DNA of 64,000 nucleotides from Streptomyces sp. NBC_01478 (GTDB lineage Bacteria; Actinomycetota; Actinomycetes; Streptomycetales; Streptomycetaceae): NCBI RefSeq assembly GCF_036227225.1, contig NZ_CP109444.1, positions 372,001 to 436,000 of the forward strand, read 5' to 3'. Shown piece by piece: positions 43,460 to 51,940 of this stretch (position 1 is its first letter; each line of letters starts with the position of its first letter). The notes under the pieces were generated by a model. It saw only the letters and a program-made list of their open reading frames with translations, ran no database searches and was not told where the DNA came from. The position numbers and the translations under genes were made by a program.

Positions 43460-43665
43460 GGGGGTTCCCCTCTCTTCTCCTGGCTCCGTCGCAGGAGGGG
43501 CGCCCACGCTAGGCCGCGCTTGTGGGCGTGAAGTGACCGCTCGCCCGGCCCGGACCGAACGCCCCGGACCCCGGGCACATCGGGCGCACTTTCCTTCCAC
43601 CACGGCCTGCCAGGCTCCGGCCCACCGTCACCCGCGACACGGGTGACACCCGACGGATCCGAGGC
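43460..43665. promoter_or_regulatory. divergent promoter region between oxidoreductase and CdtB-like gene
   Basis: About 200 bases separate the two starts. The reverse-strand ribosome site for the oxidoreductase is clear at 43464-43474. No distinct operator palindrome or AT-rich -10 element could be picked out. Confidence 0.4.
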
Positions 43666-45005
43666 GTGCGACACCCGATGAACAGCACGGCACCATCGAC
43701 CACACCGACCGGAGACACCCGGGCGGCCACACACGGCGGCTCACGGATGGGACACCGCCTGACCGCCTTCCTGACGACCTGTCTCCTGATGTGCGGCCTG
43801 CTCGTCCTGTCCGGCGGGACAGGACGAGCAGGCCGACCCCGACAGCCATCGGCCGGCCACCTGGAACATGTGCAGATCCGGTGCGGACAACGGCTGGGCC
43901 CTTGCCTGGCAGTTGGCCCAGACCCAGGACGTCGTCGTCGCCCTTCAGGAAGTACCCGCGGCTCCCCCGGCCGGCGTGACACACCTGTGGACCAGGGGAA
44001 GAATCGACGCCTACGCCTGGGACCAGGGTCGCGCCGGCCTCCGCTACCTCACCATCCTGAACGGCGACCGGCCCACCGTTCTGCGCATCGCGATGACAAC
44101 CACCTGGGAACCGGCCCCGGCCGACGTGTTCGACGTCACCAATCCGCGCGGTGAGCGCAACATCCTCGCCGTGGCGAACCGGGACGACGACATCCTGTTC
44201 GCCTCCTCCCACGCGCTCAGCGGCGGCGGCTGGGACGTGCGGTTCATGGTGCCCGCGGTCCGGGCGAGAGCGAATGCGGCGGGCATCCGCAACTGGGCGC
44301 TGCTCGCCGACTTCAACCGGGATCCCACGGTCACGCGCGGCATCGCCGCACAGAACGAAGCCCACATCTACAACACCGGCAGAGCCACCCGCGAATCGGG
44401 CACCGAGCTCGACTACATGGTCTCCAACGTCGACACCGACAACTGGCACGGCACCGTGCTCCCCAACGGCGCCAGCGACCACTGGCCGGTGGCCTTCCGG
44501 GGACTGCGCGCCGGTGGTGAGGCGCAGGAGGTGACGATCCACCCGGACACCCCCGACCCGGTCGTCCTCGACGTCGCGGGCGAGGCCACGGGCAACGGTT
44601 CGCACCTGATCACGTACCACCAGACCGGCGGAGCCAACCAGCGTTGGCGCATCACGCCGACCGGGGGCCGCGCCGCTGAACCACATCGTCAGTACCCAGA
44701 GCGGCAAGTGCCTCGACGTGGACCGGGGACAGTCGTCCAGCGGCGGCGAGCTGATGAACATCTGGGACTGCCACGGTGCGGACGGCTCCCCCACTCCGGG
44801 CGGCCCCCAGCGCGACACCCAGGGCTTCGTCCTGGAGCACCCGGACCCGTTGATGCCCGACGTGACGATGCTGCGTGACATCGGCACCGGCTTCTACGTC
44901 GATCTCCGCCGCCCCGACGAGGGCACGATGCCCCACCAGTGGCTGCGCCTGAACTCACGTCAGTTCTCGAACGAACTCTTCTATCTCGACCCCGTCATCT
45001 CGTGA
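43666..45005 (+). pseudogene. secreted CdtB-like nuclease with ricin-type lectin tail, frameshifted
   Basis: From GTG 43666 (or ATG 43678/43747) the frame gives a signal peptide, GHRLTAFLTTCLLMCGLLVL. Near 43820, inside a perfect inverted repeat, the frame changes. The next frame reads PATWNMCRSGADNGWALAWQ, VVVALQEVPAAPPAGV, LFASSHALSGGGWDVRFMVP, NWALLADFNRDPTV and LPNGASDHWPVAFRG, which are the metal and catalytic motifs of the DNase-I-like exo/endonuclease fold in CdtB, the active subunit of cytolethal distending toxin. A second shift at the GGGGG run 44663-44667 (one G too many) leads to NHIVSTQSGKCLDVDRGQSS and GGELMNIWDCHGADGS, a ricin B-type sugar-binding repeat, to a stop at 45005. Intact relatives in Streptomyces are secreted. 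Two indels suggest inactivation, though the G-run one could be a sequence error. Confidence 0.72.
43795..43834. repeat. perfect 18-bp inverted repeat with 4-base loop
   Basis: GGCCTGCTCGTCCTGTCC (43795-43812) and GGACAGGACGAGCAGGCC (43817-43834) are exact reverse complements around GGCG. The hairpin lies in the signal-peptide end of the CdtB-like gene, exactly where the reading frame breaks. Confidence 0.9.
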
Positions 45006-45503
45006 CCGGGGCCGGGCCGAACGCACTGCCCGTTCGTGCAGGCACTCCGACCACCAGTCCTCGCAGCCCGTGCCCACAGCGTGCCCGTAAGACCGGACAG
45101 TCACGGTCGACGCCCCTTTCTGGACAGCCCCTCCGGCCAGGTCCTCATCTGCAACCGATCCTCGATCCCGTCCACCATGCGCCTCTGCCGATGCTGCCGC
45201 CGACCACGCGACCGAGGACACCGCCCACAATGCCGCTGACCACTGGGCCGACCGACGCGCCGACAAAGCCGGCTCCCGCCCCGATCTCGGTGCTCTAGCC
45301 CGCGTCGGCGAGGCCGCCCGCCAGGCGGGCAACGTCCTGGATGGCCGTCTGAGTCTCTTGGAGCGGCCGCCGCATCCTGGACGTCGTAGGCAACGGTGGC
45401 AGCGATCAGCAGCCTTACTGCCAGCCTTTCAGATTGATGGCTTCCGCGGCGCCTACGGGCTCGTCTGTGCTCGACTGCGGCAGCGCACGACGAGGGGGCC
45501 GGG
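45006..45503. other. intergenic region with a glycine-zipper gene relic on the reverse strand
   Basis: On the reverse strand, about 45299-45144 reads EIGAGAGFVGASVGPVVSGI and VGGVLGRVVGGSIGRGAWWT before a TGA, preceded by a TAG. The regular G-x3-G spacing is that of glycine-zipper membrane or tail segments of larger proteins. No start, ribosome site or upstream domain remains, so it is a gene remnant. The rest of the interval shows nothing recognisable. Confidence 0.4.
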
Positions 45504-45760
45504 GTGCTGCCGAAGTCCAAGGTCCATCTGTACCCGGCGATCCGCCGCGATTCGCGTCAGGGCCTGTCGAACCGTGCTCTTCAGCGGAAGTACGGCGTGG
45601 AGTTCTTGACGGTGCAGAAGGCGTTGCCGTCGGCCTGGCCGGAGCCGAGGAAGCAGCTTCCACCGAGGGCGACCCGGCTGGATCCGTTCAAGCCGTTGAT
45701 CGACCAGATGCTGCCGCCGGGCACGAGACAGGTCGGCATGCCAGTGACTCGTCGGCGATT
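45504..45760 (+). mobile_element. IS21-family IstA N-terminal fragment
   Basis: Reads VHLYPAIRRDSRQGLSNRAL, QRKYGVEFLTVQKALPSAWP and EPRKQLPPRATRLDPFKPLI, the helix-turn-helix and linker of IS21 IstA transposases. It loses homology after DQMLPPG near 45720. No IstB gene or terminal repeats are present, so only about 75 codons survive. Confidence 0.78.
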
Positions 45761-45780
45761 CTGGGGGTGTGAGCCGGCCT

Positions 45781-46809
45781 CTATGGTCGCTTTGTCGGGA
45801 CTGGCTGAAGCGTGGGCCAGCGAGCGAGCATTCGTTGGCGCATAACGGTGCTGAGGCTGCTCACGCCGCCAAGACAGGTGTGATCGGCCGTCATCTGGCC
45901 TACGACACCGAGCCGGTGGACGAGCCGTTGCCGGGCGGTCGCGGTGCCCCACTTCCAGTCCCGGTGCGGAATTCGGGCCAGGTGATCAGTGCTTTCGCGG
46001 CGTGCCCGCTCAACCAGCGCGTCGCCGCGGAGCAGCCATCCGGCGCATGCGTCCGCGAGTCCGTCTTGGGCATCGGAGCCGGTCAGGGTGCGCCACTCGT
46101 TGCGGTATGCGCTCTCCGCCCGTTCCAGTAGCGGCTCCGACGCTGAAGTGACACACCAGCAGGTCGGAAATCCGATGCGCAGGTAGGCGAGCTCCATCAA
46201 GCCGCTGCCCAGTGACGCTTGCTCGAAGTCGATGAATCGGATCCCCGTGGCGGTGTGGAGATCGTTACCGGGACAAGGATCCCCGTGGAGAAGGGCATGC
46301 CCGGATGCTTGGCCGAGCCGGTTCACGAGGTCATGAAGTTCGCCGGACACGCCCGAGGTGACAGGAAGCTCCAAAGCCTCGGCCAGCCGCAGGAAAGACT
46401 CGATATCGGCCTGGTTCGGGCCCTGCCACCGGGGAAGTACCCCACCGTCCTCCGGCCGGGCGGTGGCATGCAGCCGTGCCAACGCGGTTGCATAGCCGAC
46501 GATCCAGTCGCCGGCCGGGCGTCGGTGATCCAGGTGCTCCAGCACCAAGACCCGCTCGCCGGGATCGGTGGCCAGCAACACGGGCACTACCGGAATTTCA
46601 GCTCGGGCGGCGAGCCGCAGGGCGGCCACCTCGCGGGCGTATCGCTCGTCGGCATCAGGACCGTCGACGATCTGCTTCACCACCGCCGTTGCCTCCGGCA
46701 ACTCGACGCGCCACACGCGTGAGCGAGGGCTGCTGTCCAGTCTGCGAGAGCGCCTGGGCGATCCCAGATGGGCCCGTAACTCATCCCCGAATGGCAGTCG
46801 CAACCACAT
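45781..46809 (-). CDS. aminoglycoside phosphotransferase (APH)-like kinase
   Basis: 342 residues from ATG 46809, with GGAAGGA upstream. TAVVKQIVDGPDADERYARE holds the ATP-site Lys, LVLEHLDHRRPAGDWI the hinge, HALLHGDPCPGNDLH the Brenner-type catalytic loop (Asp with downstream Asn), and GIRFIDFEQASLGSGLMEL the metal-binding Asp. This is the APH/choline-kinase fold, which phosphorylates aminoglycosides, macrolides or small alcohols; nothing here identifies the substrate or shows resistance. The C-terminal 50 residues are less typical and may include read-through after IS21-associated rearrangement, as the gene ends beside that relic. Monocistronic. Confidence 0.78.
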   Translation of the reverse strand: MWLRLPFGDELRAHLGSPRRSRRLDSSPRSRVWRVELPEATAVVKQIVDGPDADERYAREVAALRLAARAEIPVVPVLLATDPGERVLVLEHLDHRRPAGDWIVGYATALARLHATARPEDGGVLPRWQGPNQADIESFLRLAEALELPVTSGVSGELHDLVNRLGQASGHALLHGDPCPGNDLHTATGIRFIDFEQASLGSGLMELAYLRIGFPTCWCVTSASEPLLERAESAYRNEWRTLTGSDAQDGLADACAGWLLRGDALVERARRESTDHLARIPHRDWKWGTATARQRLVHRLGVVGQMTADHTCLGGVSSLSTVMRQRMLARWPTLQPVPTKRP

Positions 46810-47016
46810 GCGCTCATCCTTCCACGGAGCCGAACGAGCGTGCGGCTACTGCGCACAACTGGCCGTCCTGCTCCATGCCGCCGAGGACCGCGAACTCGCA
46901 GGGCGGGCGGGGAGACATCTGGGACTGCCTCCGGGGCGCTGCCAGTTCTCATCAACATTCCTGGACAGCTCGATCACGAAGCGGTGCTGGCCACGATCAA
47001 CAATCGCTCTCCGTTC
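46810..47016. other. intergenic stretch, nothing recognised
   Basis: A plus-strand frame near 46940-47010 (VLINIPGQLDHEAVLATINN) looks mildly protein-like, but it has no start or family that I can name. Confidence 0.35.
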
Positions 47017-47300
47017 TCACCTACGAAGCCACGCGGAGGAGACGGTCGTGACACCGGCGCAGTTGGGCGAGTCGGGGTTCTGCCAGACGGTGTCCGCGGC
47101 GCGGGTGATGGTCGCGCCGCGGGCCCGGTAGAGCCCACCGGTGTTGTTCAGCAGTGTGACGTTCTGCAGATTCGCCTCGGCGTTGTTGTAGATGCCGCCG
47201 CCGGCTTGGCCTGCCCTGTTGTCGGTCAGCGAGGAGTCCGTCACCGCGAGGCAAGCGGCGAAACGGGCGAGGCCACCCCCGGCTGCGACGGCGGTAGGAC
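47017..47300 (-). pseudogene. C-terminal fragment of a parallel beta-helix repeat protein
   Basis: The reverse strand reads LARFAACLAVTDSSLTDNRA, GQAGGGIYNNAEANLQNVTL and LNNTGGLYRARGATITRAAD, then VWQNPDSPNCAGVTT. GGGIYN-type repeats with spaced S/T-x-N are typical of right-handed beta-helix or polymorphic-repeat surface proteins. There is no signal peptide or start, and it begins beside the desaturase gene's 3' end, so only the last repeats persist. Confidence 0.5.
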
Positions 47301-47326
47301 CGGAAGATCTGAACCAATACCGGGAT

Positions 47327-48445
47327 TCAGGCCGCGACGAGCTCCTGCTCGCGGTCCGGTGTCTTGACCTGGGGCTTCTTGTTCGGCAGTGAGAGCCGGA
47401 AGACCTTGTGCCACGCGGAGAACACCTGCTTGGGCAGTGGCCCGGTGACGTACTCCAGCTCGTACTTCTCGAACAGCGCGCGCACCTTCACCGCGACCTC
47501 GGCGTACCGGTTGCTCGGCAGGTCCGGGAACAGGTGGTGCTCGATCTGGTGGGAGAGGTTGCCGGTCATGAAGTGCATGGCCTTGCTGCCGCTGATGTTC
47601 GCCGAGCCCATCATCTGGCGCAGGTACCACTGGCCGCGCGTCTCGCCCTTGATCGACCGGCGCTCGAAGACCTGCACGCCCTCGGGGAAGTGCCCGCACA
47701 TGATCACCGAGTGGGTCCAGACGTTGCGGACCAGGTTCGCGGTGAACGTGGCGGCGAGCGTGGGGAGGAACGACGGCCCCGACAGCAGCGGGTGGATGAC
47801 GTAGTCCTTGAGCACCTGCTTGCGGATCTTGCGGCCCACGGCCTTGGCCCGCTCGCGGAATTCCGGGTTCTTGCGGCGGCGCTTTTGCAGGTTCTTGCCG
47901 AGTTCCAGGTCGTACGCCGCGATGCCGTACTCGAAGAAGCAGGCGTTGATGAAGTTCCACAGCGGCTGGCCGAGGTGGAACGGGTGCCACCTCTGGTCCT
48001 CGTCGACGCGCATGATGCCGTAGCCGAGGTCGTTGTCCTTGCCGATCACGTTGGTGTACGTGTGGTGCAGCTCGTTGTGCGAGTGCTTCCACTGCTCGGA
48101 CGGCGAGACGTGGTCCCACTCCCAGGTGGTGGAGTGGATCTTCGGGTCGCGCATCCAGTCCCACTGGCCGTGCAGGATGTTGTGGCCGATCTCCATGTTG
48201 TCCATGATCTTCGCCACGGACAGACCGGCGGTGCCGAGCACCCACGCGGGAGGGAAGAGCGAGAACAGCAGCACGCCCCTGCTGGCCAGCTCGAGCTTGC
48301 GCTGCGCCGAGATGACCTTGCGGATGTAGGCGGCGTCTTTCTCGCCGCGGCCGGCGATCACCTCGTCGCGGATCGCGTCGAGCTCGCGGCCGAGCTCCTC
48401 GATCTGCGCTGCGGTCAGGTGGGCGGTGGGGTCGGTGGCGGTCAA
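47327..48445 (-). CDS. membrane fatty-acid desaturase (DesA3-like)
   Basis: 372 residues. The three histidine boxes of di-iron membrane desaturases are visible: GHNILHGQW (HxxxH), HNELHHTYTN (HxxHH) and LSHQIEHHLFPDLP (HxxHH). Hydrophobic stretches near SRGVLLFSLFPPAWVLGTAG and FLPTLAATFTANLVRNVWTH flank them. It would introduce a double bond into membrane-bound acyl-CoA, like mycobacterial DesA3. The ferredoxin-reductase gene lies 7 bases upstream in the same direction and is the expected electron donor. The PucR-type regulator gene diverges from the pair. Confidence 0.92.
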   Translation of the reverse strand: MTATDPTAHLTAAQIEELGRELDAIRDEVIAGRGEKDAAYIRKVISAQRKLELASRGVLLFSLFPPAWVLGTAGLSVAKIMDNMEIGHNILHGQWDWMRDPKIHSTTWEWDHVSPSEQWKHSHNELHHTYTNVIGKDNDLGYGIMRVDEDQRWHPFHLGQPLWNFINACFFEYGIAAYDLELGKNLQKRRRKNPEFRERAKAVGRKIRKQVLKDYVIHPLLSGPSFLPTLAATFTANLVRNVWTHSVIMCGHFPEGVQVFERRSIKGETRGQWYLRQMMGSANISGSKAMHFMTGNLSHQIEHHLFPDLPSNRYAEVAVKVRALFEKYELEYVTGPLPKQVFSAWHKVFRLSLPNKKPQVKTPDREQELVAA

Positions 48446-48452
48446 GGTGCTC

Positions 48453-49508
48453 CTACCGTTCGATGTCGCAGGGGCCCGCGGCGGCGGACACGCAGGTCTG
48501 GATGAGGACGCCCGGCTCGGCCTCGGTGATCTCGCCGGTGCGCAGGTCGCGGACGGCGCCCGCCTTGAGCGGCGTGACGCAGCCGAAGCAGATGCCCATG
48601 CGGCAACCGGAAGGCATGAGCACGCCGGCCTCCTCGCCGATGTCCAGCAACGGCGTGGCGCCGTCCGCGTCGACGGTCTTGCCGGTGGCGCTGAACGTGA
48701 CCTCGCCGCCGTCGCCGGTGACGACGATGCTGGGGCGGAAGCGTTCGGTGTGCAGGCGCTCTTGTACGCCGTGCTCGCTCCAGTGCTCCTCGGCGGCGTC
48801 GAGCAGGCCTGCGGGCCCGCAGGCCCAGGTCTCGCGCTCGGCCCAGTCGGGCACGAGTTCGTCGAGACGGGCGATGTCGAGCTTGCCGTCCGTGTCGGTG
48901 TGCACCTCGGTGAGCCGCAGCTTCTTGTCCGCGACCAGGTCGTGCAGTTCGCTGCGGAAGATCACGTCCTGCGGCTGTGGCGCGCAGTGGACCATGACGA
49001 CGTCGTCGAACTCGGTGTCGCGCAGCATGCCCATCACGGGCGTGATGCCACTGCCGGCCGTCAGGTAGAGCACCTTGGCGGGCTTGGTCTGCGGCAGCAC
49101 GAAGTCACCGGTCGGCTGGTCGAGTTGGATCAGCGTGCCCGGTTTCGCGCTGCGGACCAGGTGGTTGCTGACCTTGCCGTCCGGGATCGCCTTCACGGTG
49201 ATCGTGACGCGGCCGTCCTGGCGGTCTGTCGGCGAGGTGAGGGAGTAGGCACGCCACAGGCGCACCCCGTCGACGTCGACCCCGATCCGCACATATTGAC
49301 CGGCCGTGTGGCCGCGCCAGCCCCGTCCCGGTCTGATCACGATGGTCGCGGCGTCACCCGTCTCGGGGTGCACGGCCTCGATGCGCCCACGCAGGTCGGC
49401 GCCCGCACGCAGCGGGCTGACCAGGTCGAGGTAGTCCGACGGCAGCAGCGGCGTCGTGACCATCTCCAGCAGTTTCCACGCCCTGGTGCGGAGGGCTGTA
49501 CTCGTCAT
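48453..49508 (-). CDS. flavodoxin/ferredoxin reductase with C-terminal 2Fe-2S domain, desaturase partner
   Basis: 351 residues from ATG 49508; the open frame extends far upstream without homology. RLWRAYSLTSPTDRQDG binds FAD, LYLTAGSGITPVMGMLRD and TWACGPAGLLDAAEEHW bind NAD(P)H, and the plant-type [2Fe-2S] domain reads PSGCRMGICFGCVTP with a fourth Cys in VLIQTCVSAAA. The order matches the mycobacterial oxidoreductase Rv3230c that feeds electrons to DesA3. It is the first gene of the leftward pair with the desaturase. An inverted repeat at 49540-49555 lies 32 bases upstream. Confidence 0.9.
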   Translation of the reverse strand: MTSTALRTRAWKLLEMVTTPLLPSDYLDLVSPLRAGADLRGRIEAVHPETGDAATIVIRPGRGWRGHTAGQYVRIGVDVDGVRLWRAYSLTSPTDRQDGRVTITVKAIPDGKVSNHLVRSAKPGTLIQLDQPTGDFVLPQTKPAKVLYLTAGSGITPVMGMLRDTEFDDVVMVHCAPQPQDVIFRSELHDLVADKKLRLTEVHTDTDGKLDIARLDELVPDWAERETWACGPAGLLDAAEEHWSEHGVQERLHTERFRPSIVVTGDGGEVTFSATGKTVDADGATPLLDIGEEAGVLMPSGCRMGICFGCVTPLKAGAVRDLRTGEITEAEPGVLIQTCVSAAAGPCDIER

Positions 49509-49539
49509 GACTTCAGCTTGCTGCGCCTCAGGGCGTAAA

Positions 49540-49555
49540 GTCCTGACCGCAGGAC
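49540..49555. promoter_or_regulatory. inverted repeat in the desaturase/PucR divergent promoter
   Basis: GTCCTG (49540-49545) and CAGGAC (49550-49555) are perfect reverse complements around ACCG. They lie in the 87-base gap between the reductase ATG and the regulator GTG, a natural position for an autoregulatory operator. Confidence 0.5.
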
Positions 49556-49595
49556 GTGAATCTGGTCGGCTGAATTGTTCGCAGGGAACAAAAAC

Positions 49596-50735
49596 GTGAG
49601 TCATGCAATTCGGAGGGCCAGCGAACTGGCCCTGGATGAGACGACGGTCACGGCAATGCGGGCCGCGCTGAAGGCCACCGCCGACGAGGTCGTCGAGGCG
49701 ATCATCGACGAAGTCCCTCCCTACGCCAACGCCCTTTCGGGCCGCATGGGCGGCACCATCCGCCGATCCGTCCGCACCGCCCTGGGGCACTACCTGGACC
49801 TGGCGAGCGGGAACGCCACAGGCGGCGACGCCGGTGACGCGGCCTACGAGCTGGGCCGCGGCGAGGTGCGCGACGGCCGTTCGATGGACGCCCTGCTCGG
49901 CGCCTACCGCGTCGGCGCCCGCGTGGCCTGGCGATGCCTGGCAGCGGGTGCCGTACCGGCAGGTCTGCCCGCCGCCGAGGTCGCCAAGTTCGCCGAGCTG
50001 ACCTTCGCCTACATCGACGAGCTCTCCGCCGCGAGCGCCGCGGGCCACGCTGACGAACTGGCCGCCAGGGGCAGGGACCTCGAGCGTCACCTCGAACACC
50101 TGGCCCGCGACCTCCTCGCCGGCGCGAGCCCGGACGTGCTGCTGGCCTCTGCTCAACGGGCCGGGTGGCAGCCTCCGGTTTCGCTGACCGCGGTCCTGCT
50201 GCCCGCCGCCCAGGCGCGGCCTGCCTACCGCGCGCTCGACCCGAGCACCCTCGTCCTCGACGACCTGCCGGACGCCACCGGTGTGCTGCTCGTCCCCGAT
50301 GCCGACCGAACGCATCTCTTGCGGCAGCTGACCGACCGCACCGCCGTGGTCGGCCCGGCCCGGCCATGGACTCGTGCGTCCGCCTCGTACGCACGAGCCG
50401 TACGCGCGCGCTCCCTCTCCCCTGATATTCGCGACACCGAGGACCACCTGCCCGAGCTGGTGCTGAGCGCCGACGCGGACGCGCTCGCAGACCTGCGGGC
50501 CCGAGCCCTCGCACCGTTGCGGACCCTGCCTGTCGCGACCGCACGGCGTCTGGAGGAGACGTTGCGGGAGTGGCTGCTGCACCAGGGCAGGCGGGACGAG
50601 GTGGCCGCGGCGTTGTTCGTCCATCCCCAGACGGTCCGGTACCGGATGTCGCAGCTACGGGAGCTGTTTCCGGATCTCGCGTCGCCACACCGGGTCCTCG
50701 AACTGACGCTGGCGGTCGGTCTTGGGGTCAGATGA
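49596..50735 (+). CDS. PucR/CdaR-type helix-turn-helix regulator
   Basis: 379 residues from GTG 49596, preceded by AGGGA with 8-base spacing; a TTG at 49575 extends the frame but precedes the ribosome site. The long helical N-terminal region (MRAALKATADEVVEAIIDEV, LGRGEVRDGRSMDALLGAYR) resembles the RsbRD-like sensory part of actinobacterial PucR proteins. The C-terminal PucR HTH reads RRLEETLREWLLHQGRRDEV and AAALFVHPQTVRYRMSQLRE. Divergent orientation from the desaturase operon and the intervening palindrome suggest it controls that operon. Confidence 0.85.
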   Translation: MSHAIRRASELALDETTVTAMRAALKATADEVVEAIIDEVPPYANALSGRMGGTIRRSVRTALGHYLDLASGNATGGDAGDAAYELGRGEVRDGRSMDALLGAYRVGARVAWRCLAAGAVPAGLPAAEVAKFAELTFAYIDELSAASAAGHADELAARGRDLERHLEHLARDLLAGASPDVLLASAQRAGWQPPVSLTAVLLPAAQARPAYRALDPSTLVLDDLPDATGVLLVPDADRTHLLRQLTDRTAVVGPARPWTRASASYARAVRARSLSPDIRDTEDHLPELVLSADADALADLRARALAPLRTLPVATARRLEETLREWLLHQGRRDEVAAALFVHPQTVRYRMSQLRELFPDLASPHRVLELTLAVGLGVR

Positions 50736-51282
50736 CGCGTACTTCGACCGTCCACGACCGCGTCGGTGAGCGGACCAGGAATCGCTCCGCGTTCTCGGTG
50801 CCGTCAGCCGCTCCTGCGGCCCGGGGAAGAGCGGTATTGGCCGGCTGAGACCGGGGGTTGAGTGACGACCGGACTGGGCCTCGAGAAGCCCGTCGGAGGC
50901 GCTGCTTCTGACAAACGCGACGGCGGATACGGCTCGACTGGATCCGGTGGACGATGCGCACCGGCCCACTCATCGAGCATCTGGTCGGCGATCTGGGCCG
51001 CTACGCCCTGAAAACGGCTTTCAAATCCTAGTGGAGGGCGCTGTTCTGGCACAGGCTGACCCACGGGCGGGCGGCGGGCTGCATCCGGGTTACCGGCGGG
51101 GCGGCCAGGCCGGGTCACCAGGGGCGGGGGGCCGGGCCGCTCGCACCGGGGACCACCGTGGTTCCGTGACGGCCCCGTGCCTCCCTTCCGACAGGTCGAC
51201 CGGACGACCGCCCGGGCCGGCCTGGCGCACCGCGCGAGGGATGATGGGGATGGAATGACGGAACGTGAGATCAGGAGCTCCC
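50736..51282. other. long intergenic region, no gene recognised
   Basis: About 550 bases with GC-biased frames only. A 25-codon plus-strand frame at 50955-51029 (RTGPLIEHLVGDLGRYALKT) has no ribosome site or known family. No tRNA, repeat or strong hairpin was found. Confidence 0.4.
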
Positions 51283-51621
51283 ATGGCGAACCGGGTTCAC
51301 CGACCCCGTGAGGACGCGGAGTTCAATTTCATCCTCGGGATGAGCGGAGTTCCGGTCCTCGCATACTTCACCGGGACATGGCCCAAGGCAATCGAGCCCT
51401 GCCGGGTGATGGACCTCGTCGTGGGTGGCATCGCCGACGACTACACGGGCCGCCTGACGGCCGTCCGTGCCGATATCACCCGGTGTCCGGCCGCAACCGA
51501 GCGATACGGGATCACCGGAGCCCCGTCCTACGTCCTGCTGAAGGAGGGAGAGGCGGTGGCGCACGGCACGGGGCCTATGACCATCGCCGAGATACGGAAG
51601 TTCCTGGACGGCCACCTCTGA
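51283..51621 (+). CDS. thioredoxin-fold protein without the CXXC active site
   Basis: 112 residues from ATG 51283, preceded by CAGGAG with 7-base spacing; a GTG at 51265 is less well placed. The fold is thioredoxin-like: NFILGMSGVPVLAYFTGTW, then VRADITRCPAATERYGITGA with the cis-Pro loop GAPSYVLLKEGEAVAHGTG and C-terminal helix TIAEIRKFLDGHL. Where thioredoxins have WCGPC the sequence is TWPKAIEPC, so the first Cys is lost and one Cys (residue 40) remains after an enlarged loop. It cannot form the usual active-site disulfide and may act as a chaperone or use a monothiol mechanism. Monocistronic. Confidence 0.78.
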   Translation: MANRVHRPREDAEFNFILGMSGVPVLAYFTGTWPKAIEPCRVMDLVVGGIADDYTGRLTAVRADITRCPAATERYGITGAPSYVLLKEGEAVAHGTGPMTIAEIRKFLDGHL

Positions 51622-51798
51622 GCGGCCGCTGCGGCACGTGGCCCCGACGCCCGTCACGTCTCGTCGGCAGATTCAACGCGTCGTCGCAACACCTCGATCA
51701 TGGAGGTGTCCGATGGGGCGACTGACAGAGTGGACGACGGCGATGACGGGGCGTCTGATTGTGTCGGTGGGAAGCGGCAACGCCTGACGGTGAGTGTC
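51622..51798. other. intergenic stretch
   Basis: Nothing recognisable precedes the repeat cluster that begins near 51799. Confidence 0.4.
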
Positions 51799-51940
51799 CC
51801 GTCGCAAAGGATCTGGTCTCCGAGACCGGCTCTGACCTGGATCGACCAGTTCAAGTGAGACGGGGAGGCATTGAAGATCTCAGATGATCTGGTCCGGGGA
51901 GAGGGGATACCTGTGTCCGTCTCAGGTGATCTGGTTCGCC
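51799..51940. repeat. cluster of four short repeats, left border of the hydrolase/HTH segment
   Basis: Copies related to CCGTCTCAxxTGATCTGGT occur at about 51799-51820 (GTCGCAAAGGATCTGGT, degenerate), 51845-51863 (reverse: GACCAGTTCAAGTGAGACGG), 51877-51893 (ATCTCAGATGATCTGGT) and 51917-51936 (CCGTCTCAGGTGATCTGGTT). The last overlaps the 3' end of the hydrolase gene. Matching reverse-orientation copies lie at 53.86-53.91 kb. Confidence 0.65.

Noticed and set aside
46940..47010. Plus-strand protein-like segment between the APH-like gene and the beta-helix relic
   Set aside because: No start, no family and too short to support as a gene.
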